Shown here: positions 47,065 to 58,739 of the stretch, in pieces
Numbering within the stretch: the stretch's first letter is position 1
Layout: every line of letters begins with the position of its first letter
Origin: Fallopia convolvulus
Taxonomy: Eukaryota > Streptophyta > Magnoliopsida > Caryophyllales > Polygonaceae
Assembly (NCBI GenBank): GCA_964016875.1
Contig: OZ024724.1
Location: forward strand, 18,704,501 to 18,768,500
DNA length: 64,000 bases
Direction: 5' to 3'
Translations under genes and position numbers: made by a program
The notes under the pieces: generated by a model
The model's database searches: none
Seen by the model: the letters and a program-made list of their open reading frames with translations, nothing else
What the model was told of the DNA's origin: nothing

Positions 47065-48245
47065 TGACTCGGCTAAAATCGTTGTTGCCAAGATCAAAGA
47101 TAAATAACCCTAAACTACTAACTAGTATAGCAAGTAAGCAAGGGGTCGAACCCAAGAGAATCGGAATTCTGATCAATCAGTAAAAGCAAAGACATGGTTT
47201 TTGGAAGTTCAGGCAAATAAACAAGCAAGCAAATATTATAAGGGATTTAATCAATTGGAAGAAAGCAGAGTTCATTCAATCAATTCCACCTTTTTAATCA
47301 TTCGATCATTGATTCATCCACTTTTCTATTAATTCCCTAGTTAATTCCAATCCTTATAAAAGATTTCCGCTTGTCCACGGTCCAAGCGAAAGAATGATAT
47401 GAACAAGAACGCTTAATTCAAATCATGCAAAGTATTAAGGATAGAAGGATATTAATTCATGCAATCAAGCTACGAGTCTCATGCATAAAATAACAATCAA
47501 ACACTCTTTCTCAATTCTAGTCCACGGTCCTAGAAAAGAGTTGTTTCAAGGATAAATAAGATTGCACAGACAACAATCAAACAAATCCAAACAGTAGAAT
47601 ATCAATCAAATTCAACAAGTTGCGCACCAAGAGAAATCAATTGATAATCATAAATTAAGCACAAGAGTTTTGATATCAACCAAGGGATAGAAAAGTTACC
47701 AGAATCTCACAAAATACATAAAAAGGCTTCCTTGATTAAACAAACTCTAAAGGGAAATTAGTTCTCCATAATACTGAAAATATGCTAGAAATTGTCTCTA
47801 AATTGTGTTGTAACCCTAAAGTGAAACTCGAAACAAACCTTAAATAGTAGAAAATAAGTCCGAAAATATAAAAATATAAAAAATACAAAAGATAAAATAA
47901 AGACGAAACGAAGGCGGCGCTGAAACCCTCGATCCGCGAGCGCGGATTAAATCCGCGGGCGCGGATCTTCTCTCTTGCCTCGGCCGCGGAACCCCAACGA
48001 TCCGCGAGCGCGGAAATAATCCGCGGTCGCGGATCCAGCCTTCCTCGCCCTCGGATGGTTTTGCTTCTACCTCGGCACCGCGGGCTCGGATCTAATCCGA
48101 GGGCGCGGATCTTGACTCCTTGAACTTCAACTTCGAATTTAGGATTTCTGTCTTCCAAATCTTCAACTGTAGGCTTCTGCTGATATTACAGATAATCACC
48201 TAATCTAGCCTAAAACACTCAGAAAATACTAAAACCAGCGTATCA
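47065..48245 (-). repeat. AthL-2 LTR, right copy (5' LTR)
   Basis: 1181 bp, matching 40315-41521 apart from a 26-bp deletion at about 48229 and a few substitutions. GAGGC follows. Confidence 0.93.
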
Positions 48246-48595
48246 GAGGCTCTGTATGGCCGTAAGTGCAGAACACCTTGGTGTTGGGATGACCCGTCAG
48301 ATGTTGTAGGAGAGAGGCCGCAAATGATAGAGGAGACGATTGGAAAGGTGGCCTTGATCCGGGAGCACATGCTAGCTGCTCAAAGCCGCCAGAAATCCTA
48401 TGCAGACAAGCGACGTCGACCACTAGAATTTGAGATAGGGGCACACGTTTGGTTGAGAGTGTCGCCTACACGTGGTGTGAGGAGATTTGGGGTAAAAGGA
48501 AAGTTGAGTCCCCGCTACATTGGGCCGTTTGAGATATTGGAGAGAGTTGGCGAGGTAGCTTACAGACTAGCGCTACCACCCGCCTTGGATGGAGT
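48246..48595 (+). pseudogene. chromovirus integrase, C-terminal part
   Basis: This continues integrase interrupted at 40314: ALYGRKCRTP, then the RRRPLEFEIGAHVWLRVSPTRG and RYIGPFEILERVGEVAYRLALP segments of gypsy integrase C-termini. It is cut at ALDGV by TGTAACACCCCC at 48596. Because the same cut is in the copy at 35477, that insertion is older than the duplication. Confidence 0.88.
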
Positions 48596-50440
48596 TGTAA
48601 CACCCCCAAATTATCTCGGGAATGTCACACGCCAGTGACCTCGGATTTTAACGTCCGAAACCACCCAAGGGTTTGCATCAGTTTAAATATTTGTAAAGAT
48701 GTCTATGAAATCATATAAATGAGCAATAGTGGAAGACTTTTGAAAGCAAACTCAATTGTATTCAAACATTCTATTACAAAACCTTCTTGTATAGTATCAT
48801 GAGCTCCATTCATCATCACCTCGAGTGCTCTTGGATTGACACTAGTTGCTTACTAATACCTGGTACCACAAGTAGTCAGCCCTCAACGGGGTCAGCTAGG
48901 TCGACTCCAATATTATATAGGTCAAAGTATTTAATTAAATCATAACTATTATCATAGTGAATGTACATATTAAAAATATCTAATGCACTTTACCTTACGT
49001 CGAATCTTTCCTAGCAAACATCATACACTTTCAATGAATTTCTAAACTAAGAATAAAATAAACATAACAACAAACGCAGAGATTTAATCCAAGATATTAA
49101 TAACGGTAGTCAACACTAGGCTAAGTTCTTTATGGTGCTTACTCGCACTTATCTTTTAATGACCACACATATACACATAGGGTTGCGATTTTTAAACCAT
49201 CGAGGCTCTTACGTCTTGATGAGTGGGCTCATACGTCCCAAAAGATCGATTCCGGAATTTCAAAGAGCACTAGCTAGGTGCTACACCCCTCATATTCGGA
49301 TGAGACGGGCAGGGTCATGACCAGCATTAGGGTTTAGGACCATCCTAATGCGAATGTAATAAAGAGGCGTCCAGAGCAATTGTGTCTCACTCCCCTGGGT
49401 ATTAAGGTAATCAAAAACAAGTCTCAACTGAGACGATAAACACACAAAATCACAATCATCGAAACCTAATCAAAACTAGCGCAACCTAGCAATAATAACA
49501 TCTAAACGAGAATAACAAGGTCATCATTTTCACCACGTCAAGCGCCTATGTTATGTCTTCAGTTATTGATTTTGGTCTTGACTCACTGTATCATACTTGA
49601 AGCTCCAGGAAAGGGGAGGATAGTCGCACAATGGACAACACCAAGCCCTCCTTTCCATTTTTACAGGCGCATTTGACAAGCCCAAGTATGAGTTCATATG
49701 AGAGCATGACTTACTTAGTCGTGGTAACCTAATAACACAATTATTCTAAATTCTATTTTTTTTTGAGAGAATATAACTAAATACTTATGCAAGTTCTTTC
49801 ATGATCATATTTCTAAAACACTTAGTATATTTATGCATGAATCATATTAAGCATAATCAAATCAATCAGGAAAACAAATATGGTTATTAGACTCTTCACA
49901 CAAATCAAACAAGTAACTTAGCCGAGCAAGTATGGGAACTTGCCTTAGATTTGAATACGATATTCAAGATTCGGAAATTTGCTTATGGACTTCATCATCT
50001 CGAAGATTTGATATCGCCTTTAATGTTGAAAAACAATGCACTAGAAAAATGCGGAAAAGTTTAATTAATTGGACAAATTAATTAAACGGACCAATGTTCA
50101 TTAAAATTATAAACTTCAATAAATATAATCCATATATTTATTAAATAATTTTAATAATTAATTTATTGAATTGATTGAGTCAAAAATATACCGAACGGGG
50201 CGTAAATGTGATAGAAGGGGTCGTCTTCAACTTCACGAACACTCGGTCGGGTCGGCCTCGTGACTCGGTGCAGCACCTTCTCGGTTTTTGGCTCGCTGGA
50301 GGCGCAACAGACCACGGAATGGAGCGGGGTTGGAGGCGTTGGAACCGTGACTTCGAGAGCTTTCTAATGATATAAAGTGGGAAATTTTTCGTTGTATATG
50401 GAGAGAGAACAACCCCAATTAACAAGGCAGTTCGGACAGA
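48596..50440 (-). repeat. gypsy-type LTR of another family, inserted in integrase
   Basis: It begins TGTAACACCCCCAAATTATC exactly where integrase is cut, in the form of the 3' end of a gypsy LTR read backwards. No coding domain lies within. Parts such as 50180-50400 have the GC-rich character of LTR leader sequence. The right border is uncertain (about 50440) and I found no second LTR or return to integrase, so it may be a solo or truncated LTR. Confidence 0.5.
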
Positions 50441-50445
50441 ACGAT

Positions 50446-50730
50446 GAGGGCAGTCAAGCGAGATTCAAGTGGAGCATTAGTATCATTAGTATCATTGAAT
50501 TCATTAAGATTGTTATCATCACCACTAACATTTAGATTTTCCAATGGAGCATTAGTATCATTGAATTCATTCATTTCCATCACCAACCTGATTTTCCACA
50601 AACACTTGTGATTCTTTTGTTACAAATTTATCAAGAGCACCTCTTTGAGACATAATTAACTTCTCAATTCTTTTCTCTTCTTACGTTTGCTATACCCACA
50701 TTCTGATTTTTTAAAAGAAGGCATAATTGA
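50446..50730 (-). pseudogene. N-terminal remnant of a hAT-related TTF-type/MYM-like protein
   Basis: The minus strand shows KKSECGYSKRKKRK followed, after a frame change, by MSQRGALDKFV at 50653 downward. These strings are typical of the N-terminus of plant hAT-derived zinc finger MYM-type 1-like proteins, which carry a TTF-type zinc finger further on. A repeated NEFNDTNAPLE unit follows, and the rest, including zinc finger, DUF4371 and dimerisation domains, is absent. Confidence 0.6.
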
Positions 50731-51704
50731 AAGCAAATTAAAAAGGATTGGAATCACCTGATGACCCGATTGACAATCTGATATATCTTGATTCTTGAAA
50801 TTTTTGTAATGTTCACTATGAAAATACTCCAAATGCACCAAATCTGTAATATAATGTACAATAAAATAATAAGAAAATTGGAGAAAAGATTTATCTAATT
50901 CTATTAACGCCAAATCTGCAACTAATTTGATATGTACAAGTTTGAACATTAAAGCTTAAAAAAAATACGAACCTTAATTAGGGATTTAGGAGAACGCCGA
51001 ACTGGAGAAGGTGTGTGCCGGATTGCTGGTGTGGAATTCTCCAGATCAGGGGCGGCTTCCAGATCTCCAATAGCCACTGCTGGTGTGTGTCGGACTGCTG
51101 GTGTGGAACGCCACTGCTCCAAACGGATCAATCAAGCCTTCAAATGGATTTGTACAAATATTAGATATTTAGATCCAAAATTAAAACTATTAAGACTTGC
51201 AAAAGGGGAAAAACACTTGTATAGAAGAAGAGATAAGGAAAAATACGTACTTGAACCATGGATTGTTTGATACTTTGATAATAGTAAGAACTTGAACCAG
51301 GGATTGAAAGTGTTTTGAGGAATAATAGAGAAGAAGATAGATATCTCCAAAAATTTGAAATTGAAAATAGATCTTTGAGAGAATATAAGTGAAACAATTT
51401 AACGCCATAATCAAATTCTAGTAGAGTAGTAGACACAATCTCAAAGAATTTCAAAGGTTTGGGCAATAATTTTCAGCACGCGATTATCTTTGGAAATTGG
51501 GGGAACTTGATGATTCTGAAAGGGAAGTGTGAAAGAGCGGCGTATTTGTGTACTAAGACAGGGATAATAATTATTACTCCAGAAGATATATTTTTTTAAT
51601 ACAAAAAATTACATATGGGCTGGGTTGTAAAAAAAATTTGGGCCCTATTAATTTCGGGGGCCATGTGCAGGTGCACAGCTTGCACCTGCTATGGACCGCC
51701 TCTG
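50446..51704 (-). mobile_element. truncated hAT transposon, terminus at 51704
   Basis: The right end, read inward on the minus strand, starts CAGAGGCGGTCCATAGCAGG, a hAT-type terminus. A 9-bp perfect hairpin GCAGGTGCA-CAGCT-TGCACCTGC (51667-51689) lies next to it. Coding sense begins near 50730. The left end is missing. The leader at 51015-51120 contains two copies of a GTGTGTG(C/T)CGGA(T/C)TGCTGGTGTGG unit. Confidence 0.6.
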
Positions 51705-52449
51705 GAAAAAAGTAACGTTAGTAGATTCAAAGTTTCCCTAGCTAACTTCTTTTTCTAATTAAAAGGTTTATTTTTTAAACACTAAAAAGGCCCAAGACAA
51801 TGTATTATCATAGGCCCAAATTTGTTAAATAAACAGGCCCAAATACAATAAAAATCTAAGGAAACCTTTCTTCTCTCCAAGTTACAATCGGGTTGTGCAG
51901 AAGACATTTCCGACGCCGCATTCTTCAAATTCCGACATACATCTTCTACCTTTCCGGCAGTCCCGCCACCCCTCCGCCCATGCCCAGCGTCCCACGTTTC
52001 TTCTAATTTGCCCCCGCCCTCGCCCCAACCCTGGGACGACTCTTTGCATATTCTCGCTCCCCGGACCGCCGGTGGGGGCGACCACCCCCACCCGCCCCCT
52101 CCCTCCGCCATTGCGTGCATGGCACGACGGGTATAACTGGTACTTTCTTAATCTAGAATTAATTTTATATGGATTTGTCATAATTAATATTTTTGAACAT
52201 CGATTATATTTATTATTCTTTATTCTTTATTTTTGGATGTAGGTCAAAGTATGAATTTCAAGAATATATGAAGCCTAGCTTGGGAACAACAATTTGTGAA
52301 TCTACATCAAAGAACGATGTGCATAGTCACCCAGCAACTATATTCAAGATCGAGAATTTTGTTGAGTTTTGCTCTTCTCTTGTTTCATCTGCATTTGGTA
52401 CCTTGGTTCTTGCATATTTTTTTAACAATGAGTTACTAGCTCATTACAA
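51705..52449. other. unassigned sequence with promoter-like words
   Basis: GGCCCAA occurs three times within 60 bp (about 51789-51840), a word common in plant promoters (site II, TGGGCC). A possible short exon follows about 52243 after an AG. I cannot name a gene. It may be a broken host gene or captured piece. Confidence 0.25.
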
Positions 52450-55400
52450 AGCAAAAATTAGATCGCCCCAATATTACAAGGCCAACTTAAATCATCACTG
52501 CGGATGATCTTGAAAAAACTAAAAACTAAAGGTTGAAGACTAAACAAATGTCTTAACCTTATTAACGAGATATAATCAAAGCACAAATCCAAGCAAGATG
52601 AAGAGATTGCATGACGAATCTGCGAAATGTTGACATGTCTTCTTGCTAAGAAGTTAGCGGCTGAATTAGCCTCCCTATAACAATAAAAAAACACCTCTGA
52701 AAAACCCGACACCAAACGTTGGATATCCTGAATAATAGAATATATTTTCCAGGAAACTTTTCAAATATTTTTTAAAGAATTAATATGAATCAAACTGTCC
52801 CCTTCTATAATCAGTTTATGAATATGTAAATCCACTCCTACTTTCAAACTGTAAGACCCGAAATTCCGTTCGCTAGTTCCGTTCAAATCCCTACCTCTTT
52901 ATTCAATCCACTCTTCTTTCTTAGCTTTGATGTGGGCCAAAGCCCAAAAATGTTCCCAAAAATGTTGGACTTGGAGGCCCAAACCCTACTTTTCCCTAAC
53001 ACTCCTTCCTACTGCCTTCCTTGCCTTACCATTTCACACTTCCCTTCCTTGGAGCGCCGCTCAACATCAGGTCGAGAGAAGGCCTCGTCACGACATTTCG
53101 ATTCGCCGCCGGCCAACCTCCACTCATCGCTCTCGTTTCCTTCCTTTCCTTACTGAGATCTCGATCTAATATTAGTTGGCAGTCGCACCACCATTACCTA
53201 ACCACGACTCCGTCCTCGTCCCATCCATGTCGTTGGAAAACCGGTCACCACCAGCAGCATGTTCCCGTCAGCGTTTCGACCTCTCCGAATCTTGCTTGAG
53301 CACGGGTCGTCGCCGTTCAGCCATTCACAAAGGCTGAGAAGAAGTTCACTCGTCCCCACCATCGATTCCCTTCGCCCCCATCGCGGAAGAGGTCGTCGTC
53401 CCCGAACGCATCACCGCCGGTACTGGTAAGGCCTTAGGCCACCCCTTTCCCTTCTCTCGTTCGCTCCCTCTCCCTTTCTTTCGCTCCCTTCTGATTTGTG
53501 AGCGTCTCGGGACAGGTTCTGAATGTTGAGTCGAAATCACCACCGATCGAACCATTCGGGGTTGTGCTGTTCATCGACGCCACATCAGGAGCAAGTTGCA
53601 CCATTGGATTAGAGTCGTGGCTCGCCAGATCCTCCCTGCATTAGTGTGAAGAGTTGCTCAAGAATCCTTACTAGAGCCGAGTCTTGAAACTACCATCCTG
53701 AGGTCGAACCTTGCTCTAGAATCAATTTGTTTAGTTTTAAAGTCGTGATTGTGTTGATATTGGTATGGATACTTGTGCGCGTGGCCTATGACATTTCATT
53801 CCTAATTTTCCACTTGAGGATTCACATTTGTTTTGGTTTAGGCATTTCAGTTAAATGTTGCTTCGAATTGTATGGTTGATGGTGTAAATTTAGTTTAATT
53901 CTTTATGGCAAGTTTTCTATTGAGTTTGGGAATAAGTTGGCTTGAATAAGTTGCGAATGATTGTATTAGAATTTTGTTGGATTCGTATGAAAGTTTAGTT
54001 GTCCTTGTTATGACATGAGATATCGACCCGAGAATGGGTTGAGTAACTCGCATTTGAGATAGTAGTGTTCGTGTGTTTGTGAGCGGAATTCGAGCTTGTG
54101 TGGTTTGATCCTTCCTAGGATGCGAGTAACATTAAGGTGTGTTTTGATTAGGACGTATGTTAGTATCAACCTTTTGTTGCTTGGTTGTGGTTTCACTTTG
54201 ATTGAAAAGCTTTGTGACCTAGTATTATGATTTTTGAACTTGGACTTTGAATCGCGTGCTTTGGCCTTCCACTATACAAGACATTTAAAGTTTTGGGAAT
54301 CTTAGTATGTGAGGAAGTCGTTGATGTTGACTCTCAAGTTTGTGGCGTTGATGTTGGCTAGAAATACTAGATACGAGTCAAATTGCTTTTGTTTGGATAC
54401 CATGAAAGTATGGGGGTTTGCACGTGACAAGGCCCTTATAGTTGTGTTTGCCTAGAATCGAAAATTACTTCTCGCGGTAGTCGATTGACCGTGAACGTTA
54501 TGATTCGTAGGTCTTTAGTGTCGACGCGTTTCTTACTTCATTCGAGGATCGTCTTCCAGGTAAGTCGTTCTCAACTTGCTCGGCTCTATTCTAGTCTTAT
54601 TAGATTTCATGTCGTGATTGTGAGATTGGTTTTGGGAGTTAGTCCCGAATGTAGGTTTACCATATGAAATGTTTTCATGCATGATGTGATGCGCTTTTCA
54701 TTGCAAACGTTTTCTCGTAAAAGAAATAGTATCGCTTTCTCTGTGTTGGCAGCGTAACCGGCACGATCATGTGCGACGATTGTCGGTGGCGAAGAGGCGT
54801 CTAGCCATGGTCGTGTGTCGGCCGGGCCCTTTTAAAAATAAAAATTGATTGTTTGTTTTTGGCAAGTGCTCCAGTGGAAGCTTGACCAGGGGATGGAAGG
54901 ATGACGTATATGGAAAGTGGGAGGGCCCGCCTCTGCACTCGGGCGCAGGTGAGTTAGCGTCGTAGATGGGAATGCGGTGGTGGAAGGAAGAATGGCATTT
55001 CCCAATAGGATTGTGGTTTTGTTGTGTGTGTGTGTGTGTGATTACTTAGTTGGTTTTTCGACCTTGTGAATTCCCGCTACGCTTAATGAATTGCTTATCC
55101 ATTGTATCTCCCTTTAATTGTTGAATGTTGAAGTGTTGGTTACTTTCATAAATGCCTTACTCTTGTGCTTGTTAGTGTGATTATGGTATGTCTCATTGCA
55201 TTTCCTTTCACATATTCATTAGGTTGTGAAAATGTGTGTTGACCTAATCTGTTCTATTCAATTCACTTGTTAATAGTCATTGTTGAGTAATTGTTGTTTT
55301 TCAAACGTCTTACTATTGCCCTGTGTTATCTAGCTTGCCTAGGGTAGCAGCTGACCCCTCGGGGACTTTATTTTTCAGTTCCAGGTACTCACACAGGTCT

Positions 55401-55985
55401 TGTGTTGGAGCCTATGACAGATGTTGCAGTGGATCGTTGACGCGTGTCATAGGTCACTGAGTGGGTGGAATTCGGTTTAGGCTTGTTAGCTGTTTTTGAG
55501 ATTTCACTATGTTGTCGGCTTTAGCAGATTTCTGGTGTTGAATATAAATTGGCTAGACATTGGGATTCATGCATGACATTATAAAAATGTGGTTTGTTTG
55601 AATGATAGTTGGATGTTTTAAAATAGTTTTCTTGTTGTGCCCGAGTTGCAAGGTCCAGGTATTCTAGTTGTCAACCAGTTCAGGTAGAACCCGTTAGGGT
55701 CAAACTACCTAGTAATGTCCCGACGTTAAGTCGGGGTGTTACACAAACCTTCTAGGAGAGCTGAAGCCTCTGCTTTTAACACCAACATTGGTTTTAGAGC
55801 CATTCTATTACAGCCTATAATTGAACCATTATGATCCCTAAAAATAAAACTAGCATAAGTAGCTGCATTTCTCTGTTTGGAAGCATTAAAGATAAGTTTA
55901 ATCTAAAATGAAAGAGGTTTAGTCCACGAGCTTACATTCTTTCTTTTAGCTTGCATATTTTTAAATGAGCGATCCTTTACGTATT
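52450..55985 (-). pseudogene. plant RNase H-like (RVT_3) fragment split by a solo LTR
   Basis: On the minus strand 55985-55744 reads a RVT_3-type RNase H start (ASFIFRDHNGSIIGC; AEASALLEGL) with one stop (TAG near 55910), and 52844-52450 reads the other half (YCYREANSAANFLARR). The two halves join when the LTR at 52850-55743 and one CAAAC are removed. Such domains occur at the end of plant LINEs and in related host ORFs. It would cut RNA in RNA/DNA hybrids. This is a remnant: no reverse transcriptase precedes it. Confidence 0.75.
52850..55743 (+). mobile_element. solo LTR (2.9 kb) of the chromovirus-like family
   Basis: It runs TGTAAGACCC...GGGTGTTACA with CAAAC on both sides (52845-52849, 55744-55748), and no internal region. 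Its last 286 bp match 35517-35801. Positions 54852-54947 share a block with the LTR of the gag-only element (13091-13178 reversed). It includes a (GT)n run at 55021-55039. Solo LTRs arise by recombination between the two LTRs of one element. Open frames in it, for instance around 52930-53300, are CT-rich leader-like sequence, not genes. Confidence 0.9.
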
Positions 55986-56030
55986 TTACTTGAAAATAAG
56001 GTATTAAATGGAGACCATAATAAGTTTTTC

Positions 56031-56879
56031 GAAAATTTCGCGTGGTAACCTTGAGGTTTGACGTTATTCATGAGGTGTACCAAAGTTTGACATAATTCAC
56101 ACGGTAACCCTAAGGTTCATATAAAATTTGCATAATAATCTTCAGATTTGTACGAAATTCATCAAATGCACAAAAAGGTTAAAATTAATTTTAATCATTC
56201 ATTTTATTATAAAACATTGATTTTTTAACGATCTTAAATATAATCTTATTCAATAGCTTAATATCAACTAATTATTTTATTTAATAATTTAAAGTTTTTA
56301 TAATTACATTAATTATTTGAAGAGAAAAAAATTAAAAATTAATTTTTTTTCATCAATGACTAAATGGTAATTAATCATTTTTTTAGACTTTTTTCAAAAA
56401 AATTACGTGAAGTATTTTTATGTTTTTATAATCAATTAATGTATAACATAAAAATAAAGATTGGATAAAATTATTTTAACTACAACATTTCATATTATAA
56501 TAATGAATTAGATTAAATTTTACAAAATTTTTAATTTTTTGCGTTTTTTAATTTTTAATTTTTTTATCTTTTTAATCTTCATATTTTAGTTTTTTTTTCC
56601 GTTTTTTGTTTTTTCGAAAATTTCATTTTTTTTTTCAATTTTTTAGTTTTTTTAATTTAATTTTTCAATTTTTAAAATTAAATTTTTTTTTTATTAAATA
56701 AAGTTAAAATTAATAATTAATGTTAATTTTAACTTTTTGGTTATGTGACAAATTTAGTTTGAACTACAAGGTTATTTTGTGATTTTTTGTTATACCTTAA
56801 GGTTACCGCATAAATTATATCAAACTTTAGTACACCTCATGAATAATGTCATATTTCAGGATTACCATGTGAAATTTCC
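56031..56879. mobile_element. MULE-like MITE FB4
   Basis: The left 120 bp (GAAAATTTCGCGTGGTAACC, later ATTCATGAGGTGTACCAAAG) is matched in inverse by 56755-56879 (ending CATGTGAAATTTC). The middle is extremely AT-rich with long T-runs. No transposase. The target duplication is unclear because the flanks are AT-rich. Confidence 0.75.
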
Positions 56880-58077
56880 AATAATAATAATAAAGATTCA
56901 CGATCAGATGAGTACGGTTGTTGCGGTGAAATCTGCGAGCAAATTACACCCGTTTGATCATTTGTATTTGTGGTCAAGATTAACCCACGCGTTTAACTAT
57001 TTTTATAAACGGAGGGGTATTTTTGTCAATTTTGTATCCACTCACCCTATCTTCTCCTTCTCCGTTTTTCTTTTCATCTTCACCGACTGAGATATAGCGA
57101 CTTTGCAGCCATAGTTCGATCTTCTCCCATATATCATTCCATCATGTTTCAATGGGATTTAGATGGTGTTTTCTAGATCCTTCACAATACTTTCTTCATG
57201 GATTTAGTTTTTTTTTTGCCTTCTTATAATGTTAAGTTCGAATTTAGGGTTTATCGATTTGGGTTTTTTCCTATTTGGGGGTTTTTGATTTCGCGATTAT
57301 GTTACATCGAATTGTATAGATTCAACAATGTTTAGTGTTATTTGTTGAATTTTTGTGGTTTTCTACCAATTTTTGTTGGTGATTTTAATTTGTATGGATT
57401 CTCACCACCCATAAGAGTATAATCTTCTCTACGTGAACCATTATCATCTCCATTGCTAAGATTAATTTATTACAAAATAGATCTTCCTATTCATCACTTT
57501 TAAAAACTTATGTCATTGTTCTAGACTTGACACATCATATGCTGGATTAGATGTTTGTTGTAAGGATTAGCAATGAAGACACGAAAGGCATTGAAGATCT
57601 TAAATTTAATGAACCTTATCGTCAATTGTAATGAACCTAATCGTATAAAGACATGAACCCATGAATTACGATTTATGTTCTAGATTACGTGACAAAAATA
57701 ACAAGTATGCATTAATGATCATGAACCTTATTGAAATTTGTTATGAACTTAATCGTAAAATGACGTGAACCAATAGAATACCATTTACAAATATATACAT
57801 GACACAAAATAAGAAGTATTGTCAGGTTAATTAATGAACCTTATCGCTAATTGTTATGAACCTAAACATGAAAGTGCATGAACCAATAGAACTTTTATGA
57901 ACTTAAAGTCATGAACTATGAGATTAAATATTATGAACTTATGTTTATAAAAAAATGAACCAAATGTACAAAGATCATGAACCAAATGACGTAAACCAAA
58001 ATAACAACTAATATGACTTGAAAGACATGAGTTGTAACTTGTAAGATAGACTATCATGAACCTAAGCATATAAAAAC

Positions 58078-58195
58078 AACAACAACAACAATGACCTAGT
58101 GTAGCTCCCCTTACGGAGAATCTGGGGGGTTAGGATGGGGGCACCCCTGACTTAGCGCAATGGGGAGCGAAGAACAACAATGACCCACCTAAGCA
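58078..58195. mobile_element. AU-like SINE fragment
   Basis: ACAACAACAACAACAATGACC, then TGTAGCTCCCC and CTGGGG-GG-TTAGGATGGGGG, is similar in style to plant AU SINE 3' regions (CAACAACAA, CCCAGT, GGGTCTGGGGAGGGT). Only part is present; it interrupts the ATGAACC array. Confidence 0.4.
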
Positions 58196-58257
58196 TATAA
58201 AAATATGAACAAAAAAAAGATCTACCATGAACCAAAAGACATAAATCGTACGAAGAG

Positions 58258-58330
58258 TTAGTGTATGTGGGATTTGAACCCACATCTATGTGCATGCACA
58301 TAGCTCTAGCATTTGAGCTAATAGGCTACC
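58258..58330 (-). repeat. tRNA-like module A
   Basis: Minus strand: A-box-like TAGCTCAAATGCTAGAG and B-box GGTTCAAATCC. Anticodon-position stem ATGTG/CACAT with a 4-nt centre CATG. The acceptor 3' side is altered (CATACACTA instead of CATAGGCTA), so this is not a working tRNA gene. Confidence 0.7.
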
Positions 58331-58666
58331 AAATGACATGAACTATAAGATGAACTATTAAGAATTAAAAGTCATGAACCATAAAAATTATTATGAACCT
58401 AACTTACAAAAACATGAACCAAAAGAACAAGTACCATGAACCAAAAATCATGAAAAAAATAATAACTAGCATGAACTAAAAGACATGAACCCTAAGATGA
58501 ACTTTTATGAACCTAAGATTATTCAAACATGAACCAATTGTTATAAACAAAAAAGCATGGAACAAATTTATGAACCATAAGAAGAAATATTATGAACCTT
58601 ACCTTAAAAAGTAATGAACCAAGAGAATAACCGATACGAATAAAAAGACATGACCATATCAAGAAT

Positions 58667-58739
58667 TAGCCTATGTGGAATTTGAACTCACATCTATGTG
58701 CATTTGCACATTGCTCTACCATTTGAGCTAATAGGCTAT
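58667..58739 (-). repeat. tRNA-like module B
   Basis: Same structure as module C, with TAGCTCAAATGGTAGAGC and a B-box relic GAGTTCAAATTCC. The ATGTG/CACAT stem has a 6-nt centre. Confidence 0.7.

Larger units (their letters stand above)
40315..48245 (-). mobile_element. AthL-2: Athila-like gypsy element lacking RT/RNase H/integrase
   Basis: LTRs at 40315-41521 and 47065-48245 begin TGACTCGGCT and end GTATCA. Both flanks carry GAGGC. The primer site is tRNA-Asp type, and the polypurine tract GTATGGGGGAATT abuts the left LTR. In sense order: gag (46908-45673), protease (to 44613), hairpin block (44555-44603), Athila ORF1-type gene (43500-42249). No RT, RNase H or integrase exists. The plan equals that of AthL-1 although the two differ greatly in sequence. 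LTRs are almost identical except for a 26-bp gap, so the insertion is recent. Confidence 0.93.
40315..48245. repeat. dispersed near-palindrome TCCGNGGNCGCGGA in AthL-2
   Basis: Start positions of 14-mers fitting or nearly fitting: 41183, 41202, 41251, 41270, 43552, 43598, 43617, 43644, 43663, 43690, 43949, 43968, 44341, 44360, 44378, 44397, 45346, 45366, 45383, 45402, 46932, 46951, 46968, 46987, and in the right LTR 47933, 47952, 48001, 48020. The best form is TCCGCG-GG-CGCGGA, an inverted repeat with a 2-bp centre. Neighbouring copies are 17-20 bp apart, most often 19, joined by AT-rich linkers; a 27-bp step also recurs. Confidence 0.88.
35517..48595 (+). mobile_element. gypsy chromovirus-like element, decayed, split by AthL-2
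   Basis: A truncated 5' LTR (35517-35801) is followed by an initiator-Met primer site, gag (36057), two zinc knuckles (about 37240-37350), protease, reverse transcriptase, RNase H and integrase. Integrase is broken at 40314 by AthL-2 and resumes at 48246; GAGGC is repeated at 40310-40314 and 48246-48250. At 48596 a different LTR interrupts integrase, so no chromodomain or 3' LTR of this element is seen. Its LTR family is also represented by the solo LTR at 52850-55743. Confidence 0.85.

Noticed and set aside
52927..53299. Overlapping open frames of 70-90 codons
   Set aside because: They sit in the solo LTR, in CT-rich sequence, in more than one frame, without domain features.
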